Notes: generated by a model not told the origin, from the sequence alone. 64,000 nucleotides of DNA from Photobacterium leiognathi (GCF_030685535.1 NZ_CP131601.1:1984001-2048000); one strand, 5' to 3'; positions 18,443 through 28,247 are shown, counted from the stretch's first letter. Program-made: numbers and translations.

Positions 18443-19614
18443 TCGTTTTTTAACCGACGCATTTGCTGCGTAGCAATATGCTGCATATATTCTGCAGACT
18501 CTTCGGCAGATAACCCATCTTCATAACGCTTAAAGCCAATAGCGATCGCTTGCCATGCTATCGCCATTTTAATGCTAGAAGGCATAGGTTTAGACAGTTC
18601 AAACTGTTCAAATAACACTTTGTCATTACCTTTCGCTTGTTTTTTATACTCACCTAATAGATGTTCAGAGACAGGTAACAAACGTGTTTTTTCATAAACC
18701 AATGTTTGGATGCTAGGACGCTGAACAAACTTAGCAAATTTCTCGATCAGCTTCTTTTCTTGCTTTGGACGTGATGAATAATTAGGTAATGACAAGACAA
18801 AGGTACTCTTCATTGAACGCATCTGACTACCATTGATTGTTGGTAACAATGCGACACCTAGGTTTTCACCCATAGTATTTTTTAAGTCTTGATATGCCCA
18901 ATCGCCATTAATGGCATAGGCTTCTTTTCCTTGAACAAAATCGGCTTGTGAACAGGTATAATGGCATTGTTCATCAACCACTTTTTGCTTAGCGAGATCA
19001 CGATAATATTTTAACGCAGCTACCATTTCTGGTGTATTTAGAGATATTTGATTATCCGTAATTGACCAACCATTAAATGCAGACAAAAACGGAATAAAAT
19101 AATACATATCTTGGTAGTTCCAGCCTATTGGCAAGATATTTTTATCAATATATTGCTGCTTACTCGCTAACAGACTTTCCCAAGAACGGGCAAGTTTAGA
19201 AACCAATTTTTTGTTATAATATAACAGTAAATTGTTTCCTTGAATGACAGGGATCCCCCAATACTTTCTATCAGCAAAAGCCGTTGATTTTGCTGATGGT
19301 GAAATATCAGATAAAAACCAATCTTCGGGAATACGAGATAATTTCATTAAGCGATGTAATCCAACAAAATCTGAAGGAAAAATCACCAAATCCGGGAGAC
19401 CACCGTATTGAGCACCCAATAAAATCTCTGCTTTTATCTTTTCAGGATCAAACTGGACTAAAGAAATATTGATATTGTTTTCTTTTTTAAACTCATCAAC
19501 TAATAGATTGATAAAACTATTGTCTTGATGAGAATACCAAAGCGTTAAATTCTGTTCTGCTTTCGATGCCACAGAAAAAAACATACATAACAGTAATACG
19601 ATATTTCTAAACAT
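18439..19614 (-). CDS. Periplasmic solute-binding protein, family 1 type, signalling partner
   Basis: 391 residues with a signal peptide ending near SVASKA-EQN. The fold signature is that of sugar-type extracellular binding proteins: LTLWYSHQDNSFINLLVDEF, DLVIFPSDFVGLH, WGIPVIQGNNLLLYYNKKL and EAYAINGDWAYQDLK. No permease or ATPase gene is near. It is the first gene of an operon with a GGDEF sensor. It therefore more likely presents a ligand to that sensor than feeds an importer, as NspS does for MbaA in Vibrio cholerae. The ligand cannot be read from sequence. Confidence 0.75.
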   Translation of the reverse strand: MFRNIVLLLCMFFSVASKAEQNLTLWYSHQDNSFINLLVDEFKKENNINISLVQFDPEKIKAEILLGAQYGGLPDLVIFPSDFVGLHRLMKLSRIPEDWFLSDISPSAKSTAFADRKYWGIPVIQGNNLLLYYNKKLVSKLARSWESLLASKQQYIDKNILPIGWNYQDMYYFIPFLSAFNGWSITDNQISLNTPEMVAALKYYRDLAKQKVVDEQCHYTCSQADFVQGKEAYAINGDWAYQDLKNTMGENLGVALLPTINGSQMRSMKSTFVLSLPNYSSRPKQEKKLIEKFAKFVQRPSIQTLVYEKTRLLPVSEHLLGEYKKQAKGNDKVLFEQFELSKPMPSSIKMAIAWQAIAIGFKRYEDGLSAEESAEYMQHIATQQMRRLKNE

Positions 19615-19998
19615 AACTAATTCAAATTATTAACCATTAACGTTAAGGGTAAATCAATATCTAACCAAATACATCAATCAAAACGATGAGTGCGACATCA
19701 TATAGCATTCCATTAAAGAATAAAACGCTGCATTATTATAGTTTGTCGTTACTTGAATAAAGTTTAATTGATTATGAATATAATATAATAAGAATTGGTA
19801 CAAATTCACGTCTATTAGAAGTCACATCACATATATAAATGTATAAATTTTAATGTATTAGATTAATCACATCTAATATCAATAAGCTGCATGTAATACG
19901 GCTGCAACTTCGTAAAAATGCTTACACTAAATAATGCAAAGCGTTATTATGAGTAGTTTAATCGCTCTGTTATTAAACTGAACAATGTAACTATTATT
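19615..19998. other. AT-rich divergent promoter region
   Basis: 384 bases between the binding-protein operon and the NlpC gene. It is very AT-rich with scattered near-palindromes around 19838-19862, but I see no operator or RNA I can name. Both flanking genes must start from here. Confidence 0.4.
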
Positions 19999-20562
19999 AT
20001 GACATTACCTAAATCCACATTAGCGCTTTTCAGCTGTTCTCTTTTTTTTCTCGTTGCTTGTGAATCCACGGTAAATGCGTCGCCACAAACAGAACAAACG
20101 AAATCTGTACCAGCAGCTCAAAAGCCAGTAAAAGAAGTCCCACTGATTGCACCCAAAAAGCAGCTTAAAAAAGAGCAAGAGATGATCAAGTTTGCTCGTA
20201 AGCATATCGGCACTAAATATGTTTGGGGCGGCAATACGCCTAAAGGCTTTGACTGCTCAGGCTTTATCAAATACGTATACAATAAATACGATATTTCAAT
20301 CCCACGCACAACGGCTGCTTACCCATCACTTTATTACAAAAAAATAGCGCTTAAAGATGCAAAAGTAGGTGACTTAATCGTGTTCACAGGCACAAACCCT
20401 AAAATTCGTAAACCAGGCCATGCAGGCATTATCACTGAAGTAGGTAAACACTCTTTGAAGTTTGTTCACAGCTCTTCATCTAAAAAGCATTTCGGCGTTA
20501 CTGAAACAGATTACTATAAAAGTGGCTACCCTAAACGCTACTTAACTGTCGTTCGTATGTAA
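19999..20562 (+). CDS. NlpC/P60 lipoprotein, probable cell-wall endopeptidase
   Basis: 187 residues. The lipobox FLVAC puts the lipid-bearing Cys at 21, followed by a Pro/Lys-rich linker and an NlpC/P60 domain from about 60. The catalytic Cys86 lies in FDCSGFIKY, His141 in PGHAGII and a third polar residue, His157, in FVHSSS. Enzymes of this class cut stem-peptide bonds in peptidoglycan, like E. coli Spr/MepS and NlpC. No aspartate follows residue 21 in the +2 position, so outer-membrane sorting is expected. Monocistronic. Confidence 0.88.
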   Translation: MTLPKSTLALFSCSLFFLVACESTVNASPQTEQTKSVPAAQKPVKEVPLIAPKKQLKKEQEMIKFARKHIGTKYVWGGNTPKGFDCSGFIKYVYNKYDISIPRTTAAYPSLYYKKIALKDAKVGDLIVFTGTNPKIRKPGHAGIITEVGKHSLKFVHSSSSKKHFGVTETDYYKSGYPKRYLTVVRM

Positions 20563-20577
20563 GCTTTTATAAATAAA

Positions 20578-20609
20578 AGAAAAAGGAGCTGGTTAGCTCC
20601 TTTTTTTTG
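20578..20609 (+). terminator. Terminator after the NlpC gene
   Basis: AAAAAGGAGCT, loop GGTT, AGCTCC, then a run of eight T. Confidence 0.9.
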
Positions 20610-20789
20610 ACTGTAATATTATCTTTACAGCTAAGAATTTCTTAAAATTTCCAACATCTGGCTCTAGTTTAATAAACTTTGTATTATCTAGCCAAATCAC
20701 AGCAATCACTAGCGATGCCCTAATCGCACTCCAATAGTCATTGTCTGTTTGATAACGATAAGTTCGGTCACTTTGTCGTTATCTAGAAT

Positions 20790-20822
20790 AAGGGGCTGAT
20801 AGATCGGTCAATCTAGCAGCCC
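20790..20822 (-). terminator. Hairpin after the TyrP-like gene
   Basis: GGGGCTG and CAGCCCC pair, with TAGAT/ATCTA inside. On the minus strand it is followed only by TTATTC, so termination is plausible but not strong. Confidence 0.5.
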
Positions 20823-20849
20823 CACACTCTTCTATTATTTGTTTATGGT

Positions 20850-22025
20850 TTAAATTACTTGTGCACCAATCAAGAATAAACCAAAGCTAAAACAAACCAT
20901 CATTGCAATTTGCCCACCTCCAACTTCGTAATACTCATCATTACTTATTGCTGTTTGTGTCTTACCCTCTGATTTTCTTAAGTTAATAGCCATCATCATG
21001 GGGATAAACACTGCAATAAACACCATAATTAAGCCTGCATAACTCAATACTGCTAAAAATTTTTCTGCAGCAAATATGGCGCCTAACAGTGGAAGAATAA
21101 AAGTTAAAACGTACGTCACCGCACGGTTTTGTTTAAATAAATCAATATTTTGGTCAAATAATGAAAGAGCCACACCAAAGAATGAAGTCAGCAATGCTAG
21201 TCCTGTAAATATTGAAAGAATGACATGGATCCCTTCAAAGCGAGTAGCCAGCACATTAATTAACTCGGAAACATTATTGAACTGTGTTAATTGCTCATAC
21301 GATAAACTTCCCACAACAGCGTAAAGCCAAAGTAAGTAACACACCAATGGAATGAGAGAACCCAATAAAACCATATTGCGTAATTGCGCATGTGTCGCAT
21401 TTTCGTTATAAGACACTAATGATGGAATAACAGGAAAAAATCCAAAACTGGTAAATAACACCGCACTGGTTTTGATTAGATCAATACTACTGTCATTTGT
21501 TGCAGTGAAAAAGTGTGCTAGTGACATATTTGGCACTAAGGCAAAGAGCGTGATAACAAGCACTGCTAACATTAAGAGAAATAACACACGATTTAACTTA
21601 TCAATCACGCCAGTACCAGCAGCGACAATACCACCAGCAATAACAGCAAACAGAATTTGACTTTGGACTAACGAGATATCTAAACCTAAATTCAGTACCA
21701 TTTTATGGACTAAGTCACCAGCACCAATGATGTAAGCCATTAATAAACAGATTAATAGTGCGTATAACAATCCATTAGTGATCAGTTGTCCACCCTTTCC
21801 TAATGATTGCTTCGCGATAGTATTCATACCTAAACCACCGCGAACTTTAATACTGGCTTCAAGTAATAACAAAGCGGCATAAGTCGTTCCGCTCCAAATA
21901 ACTAACATCAAAATCGTGCCAGAAAGCAATCCAAACTGAGCTAATACCATCGGGATAGCTAACATGCAAGCACCAAGCGCCGTGCCCGCAATAATTAGCG
22001 AGCTACCTAATAATTTTAAATTCAC
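20850..22025 (-). CDS. Aromatic amino acid permease, TyrP/Mtr type
   Basis: 391 residues with about eleven membrane helices. The N-terminus LLGSSLIIAGTALGACMLAIP matches the HAAAP family of tyrosine/tryptophan proton symporters (TyrP, Mtr, TnaB). Length fits TyrP (about 400). Tyrosine is the best guess for the substrate, but the family is hard to split by eye. The 22026-22437 gap upstream shows no TyrR box I would defend and nothing else I recognise. Confidence 0.8.
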   Translation of the reverse strand: MNLKLLGSSLIIAGTALGACMLAIPMVLAQFGLLSGTILMLVIWSGTTYAALLLLEASIKVRGGLGMNTIAKQSLGKGGQLITNGLLYALLICLLMAYIIGAGDLVHKMVLNLGLDISLVQSQILFAVIAGGIVAAGTGVIDKLNRVLFLLMLAVLVITLFALVPNMSLAHFFTATNDSSIDLIKTSAVLFTSFGFFPVIPSLVSYNENATHAQLRNMVLLGSLIPLVCYLLWLYAVVGSLSYEQLTQFNNVSELINVLATRFEGIHVILSIFTGLALLTSFFGVALSLFDQNIDLFKQNRAVTYVLTFILPLLGAIFAAEKFLAVLSYAGLIMVFIAVFIPMMMAINLRKSEGKTQTAISNDEYYEVGGGQIAMMVCFSFGLFLIGAQVI

Positions 22026-22437
22026 ACAAAACCCTTACTTCATATTTGCAGCACTAAACCTCAGCGGTGAGCTGCTATTTCTCGAATATATAAAAACAAA
22101 ATTGGCGGCTTTTATAAGCCGTAACTAAATCGAGATGAATATAAGGACTGAACTGGTAGGGCAGACGACAGAGAATGTCGCTGTATTGATTTTTTTGAAA
22201 GGTCACACAACATTAATCGTACTCCAAAAACGATATTATTTATGATGAGTGGTCATGATGTGTTGTTTCGGTCAAAACGCACATCGCTCATCTGTTGTCA
22301 TACTAAAACACATTACAGTGGAATGAAATGGGATATTGTATCCTCAGACCAGCATAATGCTTATAAAAGCCTCCAGTAGTTATAACTAAAGGCTTATCGA
22401 ATACTTCAAAGAGGTAGTTACTCAGAATAATAGGTGG

Positions 22438-22680
22438 TTATCCCATTTGTTTTTCAGAGGCAAGGCTCACTAATGTTAAGCTGTTAAATGAGCCTGGCTT
22501 TACCGCAATTAAACTACCGTCACCAAACTGAATACCATCAAAGAATTGAGAGCCCCACTTTACACGTTTAAAGTGTGCGTAACGTGCTTTGGCATACACA
22601 GTTTCTAACGCGTTTAATGCACCATCACGCTTTACTTGTTCAAGAATAGCTTGGCTCAATAATTTATCAGCAATAGACAT
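22438..22680 (-). CDS. Small hypothetical protein
   Basis: 80 residues, no signal or membrane segment, basic in the middle (KARYAHFKRVKWG). A strong ribosome-binding site AGGAGG with ideal spacing precedes the ATG, which argues that it is a real gene. I do not recognise the family. Confidence 0.65.
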   Translation of the reverse strand: MSIADKLLSQAILEQVKRDGALNALETVYAKARYAHFKRVKWGSQFFDGIQFGDGSLIAVKPGSFNSLTLVSLASEKQMG

Positions 22681-22810
22681 AGTTGCCTCCTACAAAACAA
22701 TCGCGTTTTTCCATATCCGCTCATTTCTTTGTACCAAACATAGCAATTTATGCAAGGGCACTATCCTCAGTTTATGTGTTTTTCCAATTATTAGTTTAAA
22801 ATTCATCCAT

Positions 22811-22842
22811 AAAAAAAGCTCAGCGTATGAATCTGAGCTTTT
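22811..22842 (-). terminator. Terminator after the DUF805 gene
   Basis: On the minus strand AAAAGCTCAG, loop, CTGAGCTTTT, then more T. Confidence 0.85.
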
Positions 22843-22869
22843 GAATTTAATGAAAATATTAATTGGCAT

Positions 22870-23253
22870 TTACACCGTGAATGAACCGTTATCTTGTTTT
22901 GGATTTGGACCAAATCGGTTATCACCAGGCTTGCTGTCTTGTACCATGAAATAGATCAGCACTAAGATACCCACAATCGGAACAAACATGATCAATGCCC
23001 ACCAACCTGTTCGATCTTGGTCATGCAAACGACGGACAATCACGGCAATATTAGGGATCACAATAAAGAGTGAATACAATGCTGCTAATAGTCCGTAGCC
23101 ATCACCAAATGTAGGCAAGCCTAAAACACTATCTGCAACACCGAGAGCCAAACTGACTAACGCACTAATTAAAGTAAAAAACCAAAACTCTTTACGACGA
23201 GAACGTCCATTAAACTGTGCGTACTTTTTTAATACCGCAATGTACCAATCCAT
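22870..23253 (-). CDS. DUF805 inner-membrane protein
   Basis: 127 residues from the preferred start MDWYIAVLKKY. An upstream Met at 23274 is possible, but GGGAAG lies well placed before 23253. The family opening (YAQFNGRSRRKEFWFF), RRLHDQDRTGWW and PNPKQ at the end are typical of DUF805 (YhaH/YhaI). Three to four membrane helices. No biochemical role is established. Terminated downstream; nothing suggests an operon. Confidence 0.88.
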   Translation of the reverse strand: MDWYIAVLKKYAQFNGRSRRKEFWFFTLISALVSLALGVADSVLGLPTFGDGYGLLAALYSLFIVIPNIAVIVRRLHDQDRTGWWALIMFVPIVGILVLIYFMVQDSKPGDNRFGPNPKQDNGSFTV

Positions 23254-23511
23254 CTTTCTTCCCTTTATGCCCAAATATAGAACCGAATAAATATGTTTAA
23301 AATGTATGCCTTTTCAAGATAGTAGCCAAGTCTTTTATTAGTAACATCTGATGTGAGGCTGCTCGAAAATAAAAATAATAACGACTGTCTATTTTATCGG
23401 CATTGTGAGTAAGGTTATAAAGCCTATAAATTATGCATATAGTTTTACGCTTATTGACCTTTCCTATTTCATTATTAGTGCTACTAACACTAACTGCAAT
23501 AGGGATAGACA

Positions 23512-26052
23512 ATGCAAAAGACACTTCTTACCTGTGCATTAACCGTCGCTTTTAGCGCATCACAGGCATATGCAGCAGATTGTACCAATATCGATGAGTG
23601 GCAAGCTGATATCGCATATAACGGTGGCAGCCAAGTACAACAACAAGGCAGCCTTTATAAAGCGAATTGGTGGTCACAAGGTAACGCGCCAAGTAGTCAC
23701 TCAGGAGATTGGCAGGAATGGACGTTAGTTGATAGTTGTGATGCTGGTGGAAACCAAATGCCAACGGTTGCGCTTACCTCGCCAGTTGATAATGCACAAC
23801 TCAGTGAAAGCAGTGACATCACTATTGCAGCCAATGCCAACGATAAAGACGGCACAATCAAACAGGTTGAGTTCTTCTTAAATCAACAATCCATCGCTGT
23901 GATTGATAAAGCACCGTATCAGATCAATTGGACTACCGTACTCGGTAACCACACAATCACAGCGGTTGCGACTGATAATGAAAACGCAACCCAAACCGAT
24001 ACCGTCACAGTAAGTGTTATATCTGCTAATGAGAACATCGCACCAACGGTTGCTATCAGCTCACCAACGGCAGATGCGAGTGTGACTGAAGGCGATAGTG
24101 TTACGATAAGTGCCAACGCACAAGATAAAGATGGCTCTGTTACTAAAGTAGAGTTCTTTGTTGATAATCAGCTTATTGCGACAAGCACATCAGCACCGTT
24201 CACTGCCCAATGGACAGCCACTGCTGGAGACCATCAAATCACCGCCAAAGCGACAGATAATGAAGGCAGTGCAACAACCTCAACAGCAATCAGCATTAAT
24301 GTTAGTGAAGTCATCGTTGGCGGCGGTTGTGGCGATATTCCAACCTTTAAGTCAGGCACACAATATGCGGCTGGTGACTTAGTTGAAAATAACAACCATA
24401 AATATCGCTGTGATATTGCTGGTTGGTGCTCTTCCTCTTCAGATTGGGCCTATGCGCCAGGTGAAGGTCAACATTGGAGTGATGCATGGACTGATTTAGG
24501 TATTTGTGCCATTGCACCTGAAGTGACATTAACATCATTAAGTGCTCAACAAACTGTGCTTGCTGGCACAACATTAACCATTGATGCAGAAGCGACAGAT
24601 GCTGACGGTACAATTGCACAAGTCAGTTTCTACGCTAACGATCAGCTCATTGAAACAGATACCAGCGCACCATATAGCGCGCAATGGTTAGCATCAGGTT
24701 TAGGTAATACCACCATCAAAGCTGTTGCAACAGATAATGAAGCCAATACAGGCGAAGCAAGCGCAACCGTGACCGTCAGTGATCAAGCTTTAGTCACTAG
24801 CCTCACCTCACCAGTAAGTGGATCGGTGGTTACTTTAGGTAAAGCATTAACCCTTTCAGCAACTGCAACGGCACTCACAGGTGATGTGCGTCAGGTTGAT
24901 TTCATTATTAACGGCAATATTGTTGCTACTGATACAACAGCTCCTTACAGCGCATCTTGGACTGCACAATCAGCAGGCAGTTACACCGTTACCGCCTTAG
25001 CAACGACTGGTACTGGCGAAACAGCACTATCTACAGCTGCTAGCATTAAAGTACAGGAGCCTATTGATACTAAACACAACCTAATTGGTTACTGGCATAA
25101 CTTCGTTAACGGCTCTGGCTGTCCTATCCGTCTTGGTGACATTTCACCTGACTGGGATATTATCGACATTGCCTTTGCTGATAACGATAGAAACAGTAAC
25201 GGTACTGTTCACTTCAATCTATACAACGGCGATATACACAGCAGTTGTGCTCCGTTAGATCCACAACAGTTTAAAGATGACGTTCGTAAGCTTCGTGCCC
25301 AAGGTAAGATCATCGTGCTATCACTCGGTGGTGCTGAAGGTACCATCACGCTAAATACCGATTCTGATCAAGCAAACTTTGTTTCAAGCCTGACTGACAT
25401 TATCAACGAGTGGGGCTTTGACGGTTTAGATATCGATTTAGAAAGTGGCTCTAATCTGCTTCACGGCACACAAATCCAAGCTCGTTTACCTGTCGCATTA
25501 AAACAAATTGAGAAAAATATTGGTGGTGATATGTACCTCACCATGGCACCAGAGCACCCTTATGTACAAGGTGGCATGATTGCTTACTCTGGTATCTGGG
25601 GTGCTTACATTCCAATGATTGATCAATTACGTGATATGCTGAACTTGCTTCACGTCCAGCTATACAATAATGGCGGCCTAGCCAATCCATACATGTCAGG
25701 TGCTGCACCTGAAGGCTCGGTTGATATGATGGTAGCATCAGTCAAAATGCTGATTGAAGGCTTTGAGCTAGCAGATGGTAGCCAATTTGCCCCACTTCGT
25801 GATGATCAAGTCGCTATTGGTTTACCTTCAGGTCCAAGCTCAGCTAACTCAGGTCAAGCGCCTACCCAAAACATTATTGATGCCCTTGATTGCGTCACTA
25901 AAGGCAGTAGTTGTGGTTCAGTTGTACCAACAAAACTCTACCCTAATTTTGGTGGTGTAATGACATGGTCAATTAACTGGGATGTGCATGATGGCTTTAA
26001 CTTCTCAGGCCCTATTGGGAAAAAACTGCAAGAAATGAATAGCCAGCGATAA
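23512..26052 (+). CDS. Secreted multi-domain GH18 chitinase
   Basis: 846 residues. A signal peptide is cut near AYA-AD (22), then a CBM5/12 chitin-binding domain (about 24-75, with WWSQGNAPSSH), two Ig-like repeats (about 82-265, each with EVEFF/VEFFVD-type strands), a second CBM5/12 (about 268-328), two more Ig-like repeats (about 335-512), and the GH18 catalytic domain from about 521. The catalytic signature DGLDIDLE puts the proton donor at Glu644. Two binding modules and four spacers suit attack on solid chitin. The layout resembles the ChiC-type enzymes of Serratia. Monocistronic. Confidence 0.93.
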   Translation: MQKTLLTCALTVAFSASQAYAADCTNIDEWQADIAYNGGSQVQQQGSLYKANWWSQGNAPSSHSGDWQEWTLVDSCDAGGNQMPTVALTSPVDNAQLSESSDITIAANANDKDGTIKQVEFFLNQQSIAVIDKAPYQINWTTVLGNHTITAVATDNENATQTDTVTVSVISANENIAPTVAISSPTADASVTEGDSVTISANAQDKDGSVTKVEFFVDNQLIATSTSAPFTAQWTATAGDHQITAKATDNEGSATTSTAISINVSEVIVGGGCGDIPTFKSGTQYAAGDLVENNNHKYRCDIAGWCSSSSDWAYAPGEGQHWSDAWTDLGICAIAPEVTLTSLSAQQTVLAGTTLTIDAEATDADGTIAQVSFYANDQLIETDTSAPYSAQWLASGLGNTTIKAVATDNEANTGEASATVTVSDQALVTSLTSPVSGSVVTLGKALTLSATATALTGDVRQVDFIINGNIVATDTTAPYSASWTAQSAGSYTVTALATTGTGETALSTAASIKVQEPIDTKHNLIGYWHNFVNGSGCPIRLGDISPDWDIIDIAFADNDRNSNGTVHFNLYNGDIHSSCAPLDPQQFKDDVRKLRAQGKIIVLSLGGAEGTITLNTDSDQANFVSSLTDIINEWGFDGLDIDLESGSNLLHGTQIQARLPVALKQIEKNIGGDMYLTMAPEHPYVQGGMIAYSGIWGAYIPMIDQLRDMLNLLHVQLYNNGGLANPYMSGAAPEGSVDMMVASVKMLIEGFELADGSQFAPLRDDQVAIGLPSGPSSANSGQAPTQNIIDALDCVTKGSSCGSVVPTKLYPNFGGVMTWSINWDVHDGFNFSGPIGKKLQEMNSQR

Positions 26053-26071
26053 CTAAAGCAGTAAAAACAAC

Positions 26072-26105
26072 AACGCCAAGGCAAATAGCTGCCTTGGCGT
26101 TTTTC
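26072..26105 (+). terminator. Terminator after the chitinase gene
   Basis: AACGCCAAGGCA, six-base loop, TGCCTTGGCGTT, then T: a 12-bp perfect stem. Confidence 0.9.
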
Positions 26106-26270
26106 TGAAAATATACTTTGTGGAATATGGCACAATTTAATATGCAATATAATGAAATAAAAGCCATTTAGTTGGATTAGAAAAAATCATCCCAATAAAT
26201 AGTTATGCCATGGAGTTAAGGTTTATTTAGATATGGAATGTTCTAACTAACTTACAATTAAGGCAGATAT

Positions 26271-26372
26271 ATGGCTAAAACGAAAAGTGGAAAAAAGAAA
26301 GTTCATGTTCCAGCGCATACAAAAAAAGATGGAACAAAAGTAAGAGAACACTACCGCTCAACACCAAATTAA
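26271..26372 (+). CDS. 33-residue basic protein
   Basis: MAKTKSGKKKVHVPAHTKKD, then GTKVREHYRSTPN. Eleven of 33 residues are Lys or Arg. AAGG lies ten bases ahead of the ATG, and a perfect terminator begins right after the stop, so this is a complete small transcription unit. The pattern (K-rich head, H-x-x-x-DGT-x-V-x-x-H-x-R-S-T-P) looks like a constrained nucleic-acid binding peptide. I recall similar unnamed small proteins in other bacteria. Function unknown. Confidence 0.6.
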   Translation: MAKTKSGKKKVHVPAHTKKDGTKVREHYRSTPN

Positions 26373-26374
26373 AA

Positions 26375-26408
26375 AATAAAGCCCAATTTTATAATTGGGC
26401 TTTATTTT
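26375..26408 (+). terminator. Shared terminator of convergent small genes
   Basis: AATAAAGCCCAATT, short loop, AATTGGGCTTTATT, with T runs on both strands. Confidence 0.88.
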
Positions 26409-26410
26409 TA

Positions 26411-26686
26411 CTAATAGCGTTTAATTCGCACTACTTTCATGGTCTCGATTTCAAAGCCTGCAACCGTCACCGTTTCAGGGTAATAGGTCATATTCACTTT
26501 CGCCCCCTTTAGGCTTTGGTATTTTGTCTTTCGCTTAAACTTAAATGGCACATCATAGCCATCAATCATCAAGGTATGCAGGATCCAATCACCATCTTCA
26601 CGTTGAGTATGAGAGTGGACTTTTAAACCATCGCTATGGATCAATTCAGCATGTTTAGCTACTAATTTATCAACATCCGATTTCAT
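26411..26686 (-). CDS. Small conserved-looking hypothetical protein
   Basis: 91 soluble residues that I do not recognise by name. The chain alternates charged and hydrophobic stretches (DWILHTLMIDGYDVPFKFKRKT, TVTVAGFEIETMKVVRIKRY), consistent with a small beta-rich domain. Convergent with the 33-residue gene over a shared terminator. Confidence 0.6.
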   Translation of the reverse strand: MKSDVDKLVAKHAELIHSDGLKVHSHTQREDGDWILHTLMIDGYDVPFKFKRKTKYQSLKGAKVNMTYYPETVTVAGFEIETMKVVRIKRY

Positions 26687-26726
26687 CGCATTTAGATCCT
26701 TTTAATCAATGAATAGCCCATACGCA

Positions 26727-26752
26727 AACAGAGAGCCTAAGCTCTCTGTTTA
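26727..26752 (-). terminator. Terminator of the nucleoside transporter gene
   Basis: AAACAGAGAGC, loop, GCTCTCTGTTT: a perfect 11-bp stem between two minus-strand genes. Confidence 0.75.
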
Positions 26753-26779
26753 ATGTTAACCGCTTACTGAGCGATGTTA

Positions 26780-28042
26780 CTACGAAAGTGGAATAAATAA
26801 ACCCGCTAACGTTGCACTCATTAAGTTTGCAAGTGTTGCAGCAAAAATCGCTTTCATACCCAAACGTGCAATCTCAGGACGACGTTGAGGAACAATACCG
26901 CCTAAACCACCCATTAACATTGCAATAGATGTTAGGTTAGCAAAGCCACAAAGAGCAAAAGTCACGATTGCTTGAGAGTGCTCACTCAGTTTTGCAATGG
27001 TTTCAGGCTTCATTAGCTCTGCAAATGCAATAAATTCGTTAACCGCAATCTTAGTACCGATCAAGCTTGCTGCCGTTGTTGCTTCAGACCATGGCACACC
27101 AATTAACCAAGCAACAGGTGCAAAGACATAACCAAAGATCATATCTAAGCTTAGGTGATGTAGACCATTCCAATCAAAGCCTAACCATTGACCAACAGAA
27201 GCTAACCAATTACCTATATGACCTAGACCACCGTTTACTAATGCAATTAAGCTGATCACTGCAAGTAAACTCGCACCTACTGCCATTGCAATTTGTAAAC
27301 CGCTAAGCGCACCACGAGAAGCGGCATCAACCATGTTTACTGGTTCATCTTCTTCACCGTCATCTTCTTCTTCCATGGTGTGAACACCTTCAGTTTGAGG
27401 TACAAGCAATTTCGCCATCATCAAACCTGCAGGTGCAGACATAAAGCTTGCAGCAATAAGGTATTTCAGCTGAACACCTAAACCTGCATAACCCACCATA
27501 GTACCGCCAGCAACAGAAGCTAGGCCACCAACCATAACTGCAAACAGTTCAGAGCGTGTCATACGAGACAGGAATGGACGCACAACCAGTGGCGCTTCAA
27601 CTGAACCAACAAAGATATTTGCCGTTGCCGACATCGATTCTGTACGTGTAGTACCTAAAAAGTACTGCAACACACCACCAATACTACGGATCACCCACTT
27701 CATTACACCTAGGTAATAAAGCACAGAGATCAACGCAGAGAAAAATACGATAGAAGGGAGTACGTTAACCGCAAAAATAAAACCTAGTTTAAATTGTGCT
27801 AATTGACCAAATAGGAATTCTGTACCCTCATTAGTATATTCAATGATGCCTGATACTGCACCAGAAACACTGTTTAAAACTACACGACCAATAGGCACGT
27901 ATAAAATAAAGCCTGCAAAGATCACTTGCACGCAAAATGCACCCAATACAGTGCGCCAATTTACCGCGCGACGATTTTCAGAAAATAATAAACCAACGGC
28001 AAAGATTACGATAATGCCTAAGATGCCGACCAAATAATGCAT
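26780..28042 (-). CDS. Concentrative nucleoside transporter (CNT family)
   Basis: 420 residues from the start MHYLVGILG; GGAG seven bases before it favours this over Met codons further upstream. Strong overall resemblance to the sodium-coupled nucleoside transporter of Vibrio cholerae: ISVLYYLGVMKWVIR, ESMSATANIFVGSVEAPLVVRPF (the substrate-binding Glu-Ala-Pro), NEFIAFAELM and FALCGFANLTSIA. About eight to ten membrane helices plus re-entrant loops. It takes up nucleosides with Na+. The upstream region carries three phased CGTTTG repeats, described separately. Confidence 0.92.
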   Translation of the reverse strand: MHYLVGILGIIVIFAVGLLFSENRRAVNWRTVLGAFCVQVIFAGFILYVPIGRVVLNSVSGAVSGIIEYTNEGTEFLFGQLAQFKLGFIFAVNVLPSIVFFSALISVLYYLGVMKWVIRSIGGVLQYFLGTTRTESMSATANIFVGSVEAPLVVRPFLSRMTRSELFAVMVGGLASVAGGTMVGYAGLGVQLKYLIAASFMSAPAGLMMAKLLVPQTEGVHTMEEEDDGEEDEPVNMVDAASRGALSGLQIAMAVGASLLAVISLIALVNGGLGHIGNWLASVGQWLGFDWNGLHHLSLDMIFGYVFAPVAWLIGVPWSEATTAASLIGTKIAVNEFIAFAELMKPETIAKLSEHSQAIVTFALCGFANLTSIAMLMGGLGGIVPQRRPEIARLGMKAIFAATLANLMSATLAGLFIPLS

Positions 28043-28247
28043 GGTCATTCTCCAATGTGTAGTAGTAAACGATTGCGGGGGGATTTTAGGGAGAAATAAA
28101 AGTGTGACAAGGATCAAATTGTTATTGCTATTAACTAATCAATAACAACTTTCGCTATAACCGCTGTTTTTTTCAGCTAAGCAAACGAAATACGTGATAT
28201 TGGTTCCTATAATGAATACTATTGTTTCTATAGTTTACAATTAGAAA

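Noticed and set aside
22026..22437. TyrR operator ahead of the TyrP-like gene
   Set aside because: No TGTAAA-N6-TTTACA-like pair found by eye.
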